Part shown: one piece after another, positions 34,266 through 43,297 of the stretch
How positions within the stretch are numbered: the first letter of the stretch is position 1
Layout of the letters: every line of letters begins with the position of its first letter
Origin: Pseudoalteromonas spongiae UST010723-006
GTDB lineage: Bacteria; Pseudomonadota; Gammaproteobacteria; Enterobacterales; Alteromonadaceae
Length of the DNA stretch: 64,000 bases
Direction: 5' to 3'
Assembly (NCBI RefSeq): GCF_000238255.3
Contig: NZ_CP011039.1
Location: 1,661,001-1,725,000, forward strand
Notes under the pieces: model-generated
Database searches by the model: none
Seen by the model: only the letters and a program-made list of their open reading frames with translations
Told to the model about the DNA's origin: nothing
Translations under genes and position numbers: made by a program

Positions 34266-35053
34266 AATGCTTGCTCGTTTAAAAATTGAAGTGCGTTTTC
34301 AAGGCTGTAGTAATGTGTATCAAGGCGTGTAATTGGTACGATTCCCATTAAGCTATTACAACAAAATAAGTTATCTGCGTTGTAGCAGTCGCTTAGAGAC
34401 ACAGTATCAAATTTAATATCGATATGCTTCGCTAAATGCGCTAAATAAACACCAAACACACCCGATTTGTCGAGTTTTGGGGTAATTAACTGGCCATTTT
34501 TTACGAGCAAAATATTTGCAACCGTGGTTTCAATGACTTCATGGTTACAGTTAAGCAAAAGCCCCTCGCTAACACCTTTTTGTTGTAATTCTTGCTTTGC
34601 TAACACCTGCTCCAAACGGTTAAGGGTTTTTAACCCTGCAAGTAAAGGATTAACTGCCAATTGCGTTGATAAGGTATCGAGGGTGATACCCTGTTGTTTG
34701 AGCGTTAAATAATTCTCGGGAAAATCAGCAGTGTAAATATAAACCTGCGGCGCTTGCACGGTAGGCAGTTGATAACCACGACCACCCTGACCACGACTGA
34801 CAATGACTTTGATAACGGCCAGAGAATGGCCGCTTGCAAGCGCATTTATTTGGTTTTCAATGGCTGATAAATCAACATTATCAAAATACAAACGCGTCAC
34901 ACAGCGCGCTAGCCGTGCTAAATGCAGTTCTAACAAACACGGTTTGCCATTTTCTACTTTAATGGTAGTGAAAAAGCCATCGCCATATTGCAATGCTCGG
35001 TCGTTAGAGGCGACAGTTTGAGTTTGGCTATTATTTATTATTGTTATATCCAT
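34262..35053 (-). CDS. pabC: Aminodeoxychorismate lyase PabC
   Basis: PabC is a PLP-dependent fold-IV enzyme that releases pyruvate from 4-amino-4-deoxychorismate, giving p-aminobenzoate for folate. The protein has DRALQYGDGFFTTIKV, the lysine in LAVIKVIVSRG, GRGYQ and SEGLLLNCNHEVIETTVANIL. I use ATG 35053 (MDITIINNS). The frame also opens at a GTG 6 bases upstream. It starts directly after the T-run of the fabF terminator, so read-through or a new promoter is needed. Confidence 0.9.
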   Translation of the reverse strand: MDITIINNSQTQTVASNDRALQYGDGFFTTIKVENGKPCLLELHLARLARCVTRLYFDNVDLSAIENQINALASGHSLAVIKVIVSRGQGGRGYQLPTVQAPQVYIYTADFPENYLTLKQQGITLDTLSTQLAVNPLLAGLKTLNRLEQVLAKQELQQKGVSEGLLLNCNHEVIETTVANILLVKNGQLITPKLDKSGVFGVYLAHLAKHIDIKFDTVSLSDCYNADNLFCCNSLMGIVPITRLDTHYYSLENALQFLNEQAL

Positions 35054-35060
35054 ACACACA

Positions 35061-35090
35061 AAAAAGCCTAGGAAATCCTAGGCTTTTATT
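35061..35090 (-). terminator. Intrinsic terminator between fabF and pabC
   Basis: AAAGCCTAGG-AAAT-CCTAGGCTTT forms a 9- to 10-bp stem with A- and T-runs. It lies only 8 bases before the pabC start codon and so may attenuate the downstream part of the operon. Confidence 0.88.
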
Positions 35091-35113
35091 CGCAATTCGA
35101 TTTCTGCTAACGA

Positions 35114-36352
35114 TTATATCTTCTTAAATAATAAAGAGCCATTAGTTCCACCGAAGCCAAATGAATTACACAGCGCGTAATCCAATTTCGCATCGCGTGC
35201 AGTGTGCGCAACGTAATCTAAATCACAACCTTCACTTGGATTATCAAGGTTGATTGTTGGTGTTACTTTTTGGTCACGCAGCGATAAAATCGTTACGATT
35301 GACTCAACAGAACCTGCGGCACCAAGTAAGTGACCCATCATTGATTTAGTCGAGCTTACTAGTACATCACTTGCTGCGGCGCCGTAAATAGACTTAACCG
35401 CGTTGGTTTCAGCAATATCACCTGCCGGCGTTGATGTACCGTGTGCGTTGATGTAACCTACTTGCTCGGCATTTATGCCTGCGTCATTTAGTGCGTTTTT
35501 CATCGCTAACGCGGCGCCTGCACCGTCTTCTGGTGGAGACGTCATGTGATACGCATCGCCACTCATACCAAAGCCTACAAGCTCAGCATAAATTTTTGCG
35601 CCACGCGCTTTTGCGTGTTCGTATTCTTCTAGTACGATTACACCTGCACCGTCTGCAAGTACGAAACCGTCACGGTCTTTATCCCACGGACGTGATGCCG
35701 CTTGTGGATCATCGTTGCGTGTTGAAAGCGCGCGTGCTGAGCTAAAACCGCCCATACCGATTGGTGTTGATGCTTTTTCTGCACCACCTGCAACCATTGC
35801 ATCTGCATCACCGTAGGCGATCATACGTGCTGCATGACCAATATTGTGAAGACCTGTCGTACATGCCGTAACAATCGAAATATTTGGACCTTTTAGGCCG
35901 TGCATAATCGATAAATGACCTGAAATCATATTGATAATGGTTGAAGGCACGTAAAACGGTGATAATTTGCGAGGGCCACTGTTAAGTAATTTAACATGGT
36001 TTTCTTCGATAAGTGTTAGACCACCAATACCTGAACCCACAGCGACACCAATGCGCTCAGCATTTTCTTCAGTTACTTCTAAACCTGAATCTTTAAATGC
36101 TTGTACACCAGCAGCAATACCGTATTGAATGAATAAATCCATTTTTTTGGTATCTTTTTTCGCCATATAAAGTGTTGGGTCAAAATCTTTTACAAGACCC
36201 GCGAATTTAGTACCAAAATCAGACGTATCAAAATGGTCGATTAAACCAATGCCACTTTGACCCGCTAATAAACCTTGCCATGTTGAATCAACATCATTAC
36301 CTAGTGGGGTTAACATACCTAGGCCAGTAACCACTACTCGACGTTTAGCCAC
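35114..36352 (-). CDS. fabF: 3-oxoacyl-ACP synthase II FabF
   Basis: FabF elongates acyl-ACP with malonyl-ACP. The catalytic Cys-His-His triad lies in [21 protein letters not shown] and [13 protein letters not shown]. Start: the frame is open to 36364, but GTG 36352 ([18 protein letters not shown]) has GGAG 6 bases upstream. It gives 412 residues, as in E. coli, while the ATG at 36358 would sit directly on the GGAG. It lies downstream of acpP behind two hairpins. Confidence 0.95.
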   Translation of the reverse strand: MAKRRVVVTGLGMLTPLGNDVDSTWQGLLAGQSGIGLIDHFDTSDFGTKFAGLVKDFDPTLYMAKKDTKKMDLFIQYGIAAGVQAFKDSGLEVTEENAERIGVAVGSGIGGLTLIEENHVKLLNSGPRKLSPFYVPSTIINMISGHLSIMHGLKGPNISIVTACTTGLHNIGHAARMIAYGDADAMVAGGAEKASTPIGMGGFSSARALSTRNDDPQAASRPWDKDRDGFVLADGAGVIVLEEYEHAKARGAKIYAELVGFGMSGDAYHMTSPPEDGAGAALAMKNALNDAGINAEQVGYINAHGTSTPAGDIAETNAVKSIYGAAASDVLVSSTKSMMGHLLGAAGSVESIVTILSLRDQKVTPTINLDNPSEGCDLDYVAHTARDAKLDYALCNSFGFGGTNGSLLFKKI

Positions 36353-36386
36353 AGTCATCTCCAAAATATATTAGGTGCAGATAATA

Positions 36387-36440
36387 CAAAAGCCCTAATG
36401 AGGGCTTTTGAAAAACTAAAGGCAGCTGGAATGCTGCCTT
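36387..36440 (-). terminator. Two hairpins between acpP and fabF
   Basis: GGCAGC...GCTGCC (36421-36438) and CAAAAGCCCT-AATG-AGGGCTTTTG (36387-36410) follow each other on the minus strand. Each is followed by T's, so acpP mRNA is likely partly terminated before fabF, fitting its very high expression need. Confidence 0.8.
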
Positions 36441-36457
36441 TAATGTCTATGCTTTAA

Positions 36458-36694
36458 TTACTCAGCGTGAGCAGTAACGTAATCGATAGCTGCTTGAACT
36501 GTAGTGATCTTCTCAGCTTCTTCGTCTGGGATCTCAGTGTCAAACTCTTCTTCTAGAGCCATTACTAGTTCTACAGTGTCTAGTGAATCAGCGCCTAAAT
36601 CATCAACAAATGATGCTTCTGCTTTTACTTCTTCTTCTTGAACACCTAGTTGCTCTACGATGATTTTTTGAACACGTTCTTGGATGTTGCTCAT
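36458..36694 (-). CDS. acpP: Acyl carrier protein
   Basis: AcpP carries growing fatty acyl chains on a phosphopantetheine arm. The 78-residue very acidic protein has the modification site Ser in [19 protein letters not shown] and the family N-terminus [15 protein letters not shown]. It has its own upstream gap of 209 bp and two hairpins after it, so it may be transcribed separately. Confidence 0.98.
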   Translation of the reverse strand: MSNIQERVQKIIVEQLGVQEEEVKAEASFVDDLGADSLDTVELVMALEEEFDTEIPDEEAEKITTVQAAIDYVTAHAE

Positions 36695-36903
36695 TCTTGT
36701 TTCCTTAATTAAAAAACGCTTTTGCGTTATTTTTCAGATTGCGGCGTAGTTTACGCTGCAAAATTTTATGATTCAAGATTCATTTCGATTTTTATTATCT
36801 GGTCGAACCTCATAAATCTAAAACTAACCTTTTATCGCCTACTTTCACCGCAATTTCAACCCTAAACTTCACTATTTCGCCGAAATTACGATTACGTGAC
36901 GAC

Positions 36904-37650
36904 TTAGATCATGTACATACCGCCGTTTACATGTAATGTTTCGCCGGTTACGTACGCAGCCGCGTCAGATGCTAAATAAGCCACTGCTGCTGCAATTTCG
37001 TTCGGTTGACCTAAACGGTTCGCAGGCACGTTAGCAAGCGTTGCTGCTTTTTGGTCATCTGTTAGCTCGTCAGTCATATCTGTTTGGATAAAACCAGGCG
37101 CTACTACGTTAACTGTAATGCCACGAGAAGCCACTTCACGCGCCATAGATTTAGAAAAACCGATTACGCCCGCTTTTGCTGCTGCATAGTTAGCTTGACC
37201 TGCATTACCCATAGTGCCAACCACTGAACCAATATTGATAATACGGCCATTTTTCTTTTTCATCATTGGACGCAATACCGCTTTTGATAAACGGAAGATT
37301 GACGATAAGTTAGTGTCGATAATGTCATCCCACTCGCTGTCTTTCATACGCATAAGTAGGTTGTCACGAGTAATACCCGCATTATTTACTAATACATCAA
37401 TATCGCCTAAGTCAGCTTTTACAGCCGCTAATGTCGCTTCAATTGACTCAGCGTCTGTTACGTTAAGTGCATAACCTTTGCCGTTTTCACCTAAGTAATC
37501 ACTGATTTTACCCGCACCACTTTCGCTTGTTGCAGTGCCTGCAACTTTAGCACCTAGCGATACCAGTGTTTCAGCAATTGATTTACCAATACCACGGCTT
37601 GCACCGGTTACTAGTACTACTTTGCCTTCTAAAGAGAATAAGTTACTCAT
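36904..37650 (-). CDS. fabG: 3-oxoacyl-ACP reductase FabG
   Basis: FabG is an NADPH-dependent reductase of the short-chain dehydrogenase family. The 248-residue protein has TGASRGIGKSIA (cofactor), NNAGITRDNLLMRM, and the Ser-Tyr-Lys triad in NIGSVVG...NYAAAKAG. It follows fabD by 15 bp. Confidence 0.97.
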   Translation of the reverse strand: MSNLFSLEGKVVLVTGASRGIGKSIAETLVSLGAKVAGTATSESGAGKISDYLGENGKGYALNVTDAESIEATLAAVKADLGDIDVLVNNAGITRDNLLMRMKDSEWDDIIDTNLSSIFRLSKAVLRPMMKKKNGRIINIGSVVGTMGNAGQANYAAAKAGVIGFSKSMAREVASRGITVNVVAPGFIQTDMTDELTDDQKAATLANVPANRLGQPNEIAAAVAYLASDAAAYVTGETLHVNGGMYMI

Positions 37651-37665
37651 AAAATTTTCCGTAAA

Positions 37666-38598
37666 TTATGCGTCTAAAACGCTAGAAAGAGTGTTTAAAT
37701 CGTTAACTGCAGCGCAACTTACCGATTTATCAATACGTTTTGCAAGACCCGTTAATACTTTACCTGGACCAAACTCATAAGTCGTTGTTAAGCCATCTTG
37801 CGCTAATTTTTGTACTGTTTCAGTCCAACGAACTGGGCTGTAAAGTTGACGTACTAATGCATCTTTAATTGCTTCGCTTGCAGTTTCAGTAGCCACGTCA
37901 ACATTATTAATCACCGAGATTTCAGGAGTATTAAATGTAATCGCTTCTAAATCAGCCGCTAATTTATCAGCTGCTGGCTTCATTAATGCACAGTGTGACG
38001 GCACGCTTACAGCTAGCGGCAATGCACGCTTTGCACCTGCTTCTTTACACAGTTCCCCTGCACGCTCTACTGCTGCTTTTTGGCCTGCAATAACAACTTG
38101 ACCAGGTGAGTTAAAGTTTACTGGCGATACTACTTCGCCTTGCGCTGCATCTTCACAAGCTTTTGCAATTGCATCATCAGCTAGACCAATAATTGCGTAC
38201 ATTGCGCCAGTACCCGCTGGTACTGCTTCTTGCATATAAAGGCCACGTTTTTCAACAAGCTTTACTGCTTCTGAAAGTGAAATAACGCCAGCACAAACTA
38301 ATGCTGAGTATTCACCTAAGCTGTGACCAGCCATTGCACTTGGCTTTTCGCCACCTGCTTCAATAAAGTGACGATAAATAGCCACACTTGAGGTTAATAA
38401 CGCAGGTTGAGTACGGTGCGTTTCATTTAATGATTCTGCTGGACCATTTAGCACAAGTGCTGCTAAATCGTAACCAAGTGCGTCACTTGCCTCGGCAAAG
38501 GTTGCTTTAACAACATCTGATTCTGCAAGTAGTTCAGCCAGCATGCCCACAGTTTGTGAACCTTGGCCTGGAAATAAAATCGCTGTGTTATTTGACAT
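37666..38598 (-). CDS. fabD: Malonyl-CoA:ACP transacylase FabD
   Basis: FabD moves malonyl from CoA to ACP. The 310-residue protein has LFPGQGSQTVGM, the nucleophile in GHSLGEYSALVCAG, and SVPSHCALM with the second catalytic His. It is directly next to plsX, with only a 72-bp gap in which fabH would normally lie. Confidence 0.97.
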   Translation of the reverse strand: MSNNTAILFPGQGSQTVGMLAELLAESDVVKATFAEASDALGYDLAALVLNGPAESLNETHRTQPALLTSSVAIYRHFIEAGGEKPSAMAGHSLGEYSALVCAGVISLSEAVKLVEKRGLYMQEAVPAGTGAMYAIIGLADDAIAKACEDAAQGEVVSPVNFNSPGQVVIAGQKAAVERAGELCKEAGAKRALPLAVSVPSHCALMKPAADKLAADLEAITFNTPEISVINNVDVATETASEAIKDALVRQLYSPVRWTETVQKLAQDGLTTTYEFGPGKVLTGLAKRIDKSVSCAAVNDLNTLSSVLDA

Positions 38599-38618
38599 AG
38601 TTTCTTCTTCTATAACAA

Positions 38619-38645
38619 AACAAAACCAGCATTTGCTGGTTATAA
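38619..38645 (-). terminator. Intrinsic terminator between plsX and fabD
   Basis: On the minus strand ACCAGC-AAAT-GCTGGT (38625-38640) is followed by TTTGTTTTG. This splits the block at the position of the missing fabH. Confidence 0.75.
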
Positions 38646-38670
38646 AATTCTTTTGGTGGTGAAAGTGCCG

Positions 38671-39744
38671 CTATTTATTGCACGGTGAACAAAGTGGATC
38701 ATTTTCCTCATTGTCCAACGCGAGTTGTTGCCCTTTCAGCGCAGCAAATCGTGCTGCTATTTTCTCAGGAAGTTGCTTTTCAACCTCCCGCACGGCTTCA
38801 TTTATCGCCGCCAAAAATGCCGGCGATTTTGCATTACCGTGACTTTTAACCACAATACCGCGTAATCCTACCAAACTTGCACCGTTATACTGGTCGGGGT
38901 TCATCTTTTTATAGAGTTTTTTTAGCACTGGAAACATTAAAAGTGCTGCGGCGCGGTAAAAAATGCTTTTTTTGAGGGTTTTATTCAGTTTATGAATGAT
39001 CATTTTGGCAATTCCCTCACAGGTTTTCAATGCAATATTGCCAACAAAACCATCACATACAATAACATCGGCCTTGCCTTTAAAAATGTCGGTGCCTTCA
39101 CAATAACCGATGTAGTTAAGTGCATTTGATTGTTCAAACAGTTCTGACGCGCGTTTGATATCTTCATGCCCTTTAATATCTTCTGCGCCGATATTAAGTA
39201 ACCCTACAGTCGGGTTTTCAATGCCTTGCGATTGTTCGGCAACCACACTGCCCATTACGGCAAAGTCAAACAATGTTTCTGGATCCGCAGTAACATTAGC
39301 CCCTAAATCCAATAAATAAACTGGTTTAGGTTTTTCAGTTGGAACCGAACTGATTAATGCTGGTCGACTAATACCCGGCAGCATTTTCAAGATGCAATAA
39401 GCCATTGCAAACAGTGCACCAGTATTACCGGCAGACACACATGCTTGTGCTTCTCCTGATTTAACTAAATCAAGGGCTTTTCGCATGGAGGAATCTTTTT
39501 TACAGCGTAACGCTGTGGATGGTTTATCGTCGTTATTAACGACTTCGCTACAATGTTTAATCTGTAATCGAGGGTGTTGCAAAGCGTCGAGCTTTTCAAG
39601 CTCTGTGCGAATGAGGGTTTCGTTACCGCATAATATCAGGGTGATATTATCGTGCGAATTTACAGCTTCAATTGCTGCAGGCAACGAAGAACGGGGGCCG
39701 TAATCGCCCCCCATTATATCTAACGCTATGGTTAGATTAGACAT
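38671..39744 (-). CDS. plsX: Phosphate acyltransferase PlsX
   Basis: PlsX makes acyl-phosphate from acyl-ACP for phospholipid synthesis. The 357-residue protein starts at ATG 39744 ([26 protein letters not shown]). It has [24 protein letters not shown] and [11 protein letters not shown]. It follows rpmF by 13 bp in the usual rpmF-plsX order. A cysteine-rich C-terminal tail (CSPC) is unusual but may be trivial. Confidence 0.95.
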   Translation of the reverse strand: MSNLTIALDIMGGDYGPRSSLPAAIEAVNSHDNITLILCGNETLIRTELEKLDALQHPRLQIKHCSEVVNNDDKPSTALRCKKDSSMRKALDLVKSGEAQACVSAGNTGALFAMAYCILKMLPGISRPALISSVPTEKPKPVYLLDLGANVTADPETLFDFAVMGSVVAEQSQGIENPTVGLLNIGAEDIKGHEDIKRASELFEQSNALNYIGYCEGTDIFKGKADVIVCDGFVGNIALKTCEGIAKMIIHKLNKTLKKSIFYRAAALLMFPVLKKLYKKMNPDQYNGASLVGLRGIVVKSHGNAKSPAFLAAINEAVREVEKQLPEKIAARFAALKGQQLALDNEENDPLCSPCNK

Positions 39745-39757
39745 CAAAATAGCTCTA

Positions 39758-39925
39758 TTAAGAAACTACTTTTTCGCCTTTGTAGTAACCGTCTGCAGTT
39801 ACGTGGTGACGACGGTGCGTTTCACCTGATACTGGATCAACTGTTAGAGTTGGACCATTGATCGCATCGTGTGAACGACGCATACCACGCTTAGAGCGAG
39901 ACTTCTTGCTTTTTTGTACAGCCAT
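39758..39925 (-). CDS. rpmF: 50S ribosomal protein L32
   Basis: This is a short gene of 55 codons that I translated directly: [20 protein letters not shown], then the central part, ending in [10 protein letters not shown]. It is the L32 protein of the large ribosomal subunit, with the basic N-terminus of the family. It has a good ribosome site (AGGAGATAAGGCA before ATG) and lies between yceD and plsX as in E. coli. It lacks zinc-binding cysteines, as is usual for this L32 type. Confidence 0.97.
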   Translation of the reverse strand: MAVQKSKKSRSKRGMRRSHDAINGPTLTVDPVSGETHRRHHVTADGYYKGEKVVS

Positions 39926-39936
39926 TGCCTTATCTC

Positions 39937-40461
39937 CTAAGAATCTTTCTTAAGTTGTTTCAAAATTTCAAATGGATTTGGTTTGTCATCTTCTGCTTCT
40001 ATTTCACCAAAGCTCAAAGGCTTTTCTGAAAATCTGCAATGAGACTCTTCATGCATCGGTACTATTGGGATGGCTAACATTAATTCATCTTCAACAAGTT
40101 GATGTAAATTAATTTCACCTTCCTCATCCATCTCTACCACATCATAACATGACGGTAGATGCTCAGATGACTTACCTATACCTATTGGCGAATAAGCAAA
40201 GTCTAGTTCCAAATCCAACCCTAACTCTTCATTACAGCGCTGACAAATAGTTGTAATGTTGGCGTTGGCATGGCCTTCAACAACACTAATTCCCTGTTCG
40301 TCTTTTCTGAAATGAATTTTAACTTCGACCTCACCCTCGTTCCGTACAACTACATCGAGTAATCGAGGAAGTTGCTCGAACAACACAATACCGTCATAAG
40401 TGACCTGTTTTTGTGCGGTTCGTATAGGATCAAGCGTGATCGGAATCTTCACCTTTTGCAT
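39937..40461 (-). CDS. yceD: YceD (DUF177) 23S rRNA accumulation protein
   Basis: YceD/Duf177 is needed for 23S rRNA accumulation by family knowledge. The start [24 protein letters not shown] matches E. coli YceD, so I choose ATG 40461 (174 residues). An in-frame ATG at 40524 would add 21 residues. The CQRCNEELG cysteine pair and MVEDE-like [13 protein letters not shown] are present. It is upstream of rpmF by 11 bp. Confidence 0.88.
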   Translation of the reverse strand: MQKVKIPITLDPIRTAQKQVTYDGIVLFEQLPRLLDVVVRNEGEVEVKIHFRKDEQGISVVEGHANANITTICQRCNEELGLDLELDFAYSPIGIGKSSEHLPSCYDVVEMDEEGEINLHQLVEDELMLAIPIVPMHEESHCRFSEKPLSFGEIEAEDDKPNPFEILKQLKKDS

Positions 40462-40579
40462 AGGGGCTGCATCATATAGATTGTTAGACTTAGAGTCAAA
40501 ATAAAATTCAACTTTCCTTTGCATTTAGCGCAATTGAATCCTATTCTGCGCAAAAAGTAAGTATTCGATGAAAATTATC

Positions 40580-41185
40580 ATGAAAACTCCGTTTATTTTA
40601 GCGTCAAGTTCGCCGTTTCGAAAATCAATTTTAGAAAAAATTTTACCGGTATTTGAGAGCTTTTCACCTAATATTGATGAATCGCCAAAAGCCAATGAAA
40701 GTGTGATCGAATTGGTTGAGCGATTAGCGCTTGAAAAAGCCAAAACAGCGCTTCAATTTTATCAACAAGGTGTGGTGATTGGTTCTGATCAAGTTGCCGT
40801 ATTTGAAACGCCAAATAACAAAGTGCAAATACTCGGAAAACCACATACGCGCGATAACGCAATTAAGCAACTTTCTTTATTTTCAGGTAATAAAGTGCGT
40901 TTTATCACGTCACTTGCCGTGTTTGATATTGCAACTAATAACACCTTAGTAACTCACGACACCACCGATGTGTACTTTAAAACATTGCGCCAAGCTCAAA
41001 TTGAACAATACATAGATAAAGAACAGCCACTGAATTGCGCGGGCAGCTTTAAATCGGAGGGGTTAGGTATTGTGTTGTTTGATAAGATCTCAGGTGAGGA
41101 TCCCAATTCCCTTGTGGGTCTGCCGTTAATCAAGCTAACCAACCTGCTTGCACAAATTGGTATTGACCCACTGGATTTAAAATAA
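40580..41185 (+). CDS. yceF: Maf-family nucleotide pyrophosphatase (YceF type)
   Basis: Maf/YceF hydrolyses modified nucleotides such as 7-methyl-GTP. The protein has ILASSSPFRKSILEK, SFSPNIDESP, the active-site VIGSDQVAVFE and the C-terminal CAGSFKSEGLGIVLF, LVGLPLIKL. It is divergent from yceD, as in many Gammaproteobacteria. The frame opens at 40568 (ATG, MKIIMK); the second ATG 40580 fits the family N-terminus better. It overlaps the HAD gene tail-to-tail by 9 bases. Confidence 0.92.
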   Translation: MKTPFILASSSPFRKSILEKILPVFESFSPNIDESPKANESVIELVERLALEKAKTALQFYQQGVVIGSDQVAVFETPNNKVQILGKPHTRDNAIKQLSLFSGNKVRFITSLAVFDIATNNTLVTHDTTDVYFKTLRQAQIEQYIDKEQPLNCAGSFKSEGLGIVLFDKISGEDPNSLVGLPLIKLTNLLAQIGIDPLDLK

Positions 41186-41815
41186 GTCGACTAGCTGCTC
41201 GAACTGATCGATGATCGCGACTGGCGCATAAGGCTCTAATTGAGAAACCGGATGTGCGCCAAAGCTAACACCAATAGAGGCTACCTTGGCATTTTGAGCC
41301 ATTGCCAAGTCCATGCTGGTATCGCCTATCATCACGGCCTTATTAGCAGCTATATTAAGTTCGCTACAAATTTCTAAAATCATTTCTGGTGATGGTTTAG
41401 AGGCGCACTCACACGCGGTACGTGTCGCTTTAAAAAATGAACTTAGCTGAGTTTCGTGCATTAAACGATCAAGCCCCTTGCGACTTTTGCCCGTCGCTAC
41501 AGCCAATGTATAACCTTTGTTTTTTAATGCTGTTAAACATTCAAAAACATGGGGAAACAACGTCGATGGCGTATCGTCTTCTGACACATACACCTCTTTA
41601 TATGATTGCGCTAACTCAAACGTTGCACTTGGTTCATTAAAAAGCTTCTCAATTGCCACCTCTAAACTAAGACCAATAATTTGACGAATAGCATCATCAC
41701 TTGGCCTTGTTAACTGGTGACGATCTGCAACAAGCTTTACCGTATTCACAATTTTTGGCACGGTATCCATAATGGTACCGTCCCAATCAAAAATGATAAG
41801 TTCTTTCGCTGTCAT
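41177..41815 (-). CDS. HAD-superfamily phosphatase (Gph-like)
   Basis: This 212-residue HAD hydrolase shows FDWDGTIMDT (nucleophile Asp), LAVATGKSRKG and MIGDTSMDLAMA. It resembles phosphoglycolate phosphatase-like enzymes encoded next to rluC. The substrate is unknown. Its ATG comes directly after the TAG stop of rluC, with no gap, so it is likely coupled. Confidence 0.9.
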   Translation of the reverse strand: MTAKELIIFDWDGTIMDTVPKIVNTVKLVADRHQLTRPSDDAIRQIIGLSLEVAIEKLFNEPSATFELAQSYKEVYVSEDDTPSTLFPHVFECLTALKNKGYTLAVATGKSRKGLDRLMHETQLSSFFKATRTACECASKPSPEMILEICSELNIAANKAVMIGDTSMDLAMAQNAKVASIGVSFGAHPVSQLEPYAPVAIIDQFEQLVDLF

Positions 41816-42775
41816 CTATGCTTCTTCACGTAGTGTTTTGATGCAGTTCTTTAACTGATTATCCAATGGCGCTTCAACACGCATCGACTCTTCTGTTTTA
41901 GGGTGAATAAAGGTAAGGTCATGTGCGTGTAAAAATAGGCGATTTAAGCCTTTTTTCTTCATTTCGCTATCAAACTCAGCAACACCATATTTATCATCGC
42001 AGGCAATTGGGTGACCTTTACATTGCGTATGTACACGAATTTGATGGGTTCTACCCGTTACTGGTGATGCTTGCACTAACGTCGCAAATTGACCAAAACG
42101 CTCTAAAACACGAAAACGTGTTTGGCTCGGCTTACCTTCTGCCTCGTCTACGCGCACTACTCGCTCACCCGACTGCAAGGTATTTTTACGAAGTGGCTCA
42201 GTAACATTCTTGATTTTGCTTGCCCAGCTACCTGTAACCAGCGCCCAGTAATTCTTTTCCATGGTTTTTTCACGCAGTTGTTCATGCAACCCACGTAATA
42301 CCGAACGTTTTTTAGAAACGAGTAAACAGCCTGACGTATCGCGGTCTAGTCGATGAACCAGTTCAAGATTACGTTCATCTGGACGAATGCTACGCAGCGC
42401 TTCGATTAAGCCATAACTTAAGCCACTGCCACCATGAACAGCCATACCTGATGGCTTATTTAGAACCATAAGGTATTTATCTTCAAATAAAATTGCGTCT
42501 TCAAGCTTTGCAATTTTATCTAAGTTTTTAGGTACAAACTCTTGCTTCTCAGCCACTTTAACTGGCGGAATACGTACCACATCACCCGCTTGAAGCTTAT
42601 AAACTGGCTTAATGCGTTTTTTATTTACGCGCACTTCGCCTTTACGCAAAATTCGGTAAATTGCACTTTTTGGCACCCCTTTTAAAGCGGTAATTAAAAA
42701 GTTATCAATTCGTTGCCCATGGTTGCCTTCATCGATGTCAACAAATTGGACCTGATTTTTTTGCTGTTCTGACAT
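41816..42775 (-). CDS. rluC: 23S rRNA pseudouridine(955/2504/2580) synthase RluC
   Basis: RluC isomerises three uridines in 23S rRNA. An S4 RNA-binding domain lies at about residues 18-80 (GQRIDNFLITALKGVPKSAIYRILRKGEVRVN). The catalytic domain carries ELVHRLDRDTSGCLL (catalytic Asp) and GRTHQIRVH. It is divergent from rne, the classical arrangement. Confidence 0.95.
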   Translation of the reverse strand: MSEQQKNQVQFVDIDEGNHGQRIDNFLITALKGVPKSAIYRILRKGEVRVNKKRIKPVYKLQAGDVVRIPPVKVAEKQEFVPKNLDKIAKLEDAILFEDKYLMVLNKPSGMAVHGGSGLSYGLIEALRSIRPDERNLELVHRLDRDTSGCLLVSKKRSVLRGLHEQLREKTMEKNYWALVTGSWASKIKNVTEPLRKNTLQSGERVVRVDEAEGKPSQTRFRVLERFGQFATLVQASPVTGRTHQIRVHTQCKGHPIACDDKYGVAEFDSEMKKKGLNRLFLHAHDLTFIHPKTEESMRVEAPLDNQLKNCIKTLREEA

Positions 42776-43297
42776 TGCCTAATCACTGATTTGAGTAATA
42801 ATTTAGTTGCGAAGCGTCCATATTTAATGGGATAATCGCGCTTGAAATTGACCTTTTGTGAGCAAAATTCACGCTCCACGTGTCAATTTGGTGTTTTATT
42901 AGCCAAAGCTAACGATGAAACACGCTTTAAGACGCAGATCATACAGGTCTATGACAGCTTTCTAAAGCTTTTAACGATCTTAAAGCGCATGTAGCGGCCC
43001 CCTGAACCAATGAGTGTACTAGATTGTAATTCAGAAAAGCCCCATCTAACTCAGCTAATAAACGTATTTTAAAAGATAAAATACGAGATTTACGACCAAA
43101 CGTCGTTCAGAATAAAATTAAATGAATTTTTGTGCTGGGTAAGAAACAAATACCGAGCACCTGCCTAGAATGGCAATTTAACAGAAAATCGGAGTTATAC
43201 TCCCCCCAGACAGCCCAGTCGTGAGACTGCACAAACTTGTGGGTGTCTGAACAACACTGGTTGTTAATCTCTTACTACTATTACAGAGTTTAACAAT
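42776..43297. promoter_or_regulatory. Long divergent control region and rne leader
   Basis: This 522-bp region between rluC and rne has no gene. It contains the rne 5' leader with the structured element at 43207-43249. A possible promoter is TGGCAA (43171-43176) with TATACT (43196-43201), spacing 19. The long leader fits the known RNase E autoregulation through its 5' untranslated region. Confidence 0.7.
43207..43249 (+). promoter_or_regulatory. Structured rne 5'-UTR element (autoregulatory type)
   Basis: An outer stem CAGACA (43207-43212) / TGTCTG (43244-43249) encloses two hairpins, CAGTC-GTGA-GACTG and CACAA-AC-TTGTG. It lies about 50 bases before the start codon. It is comparable in position and form with the rne leader hairpins that bind RNase E in E. 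coli. Confidence 0.75.
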
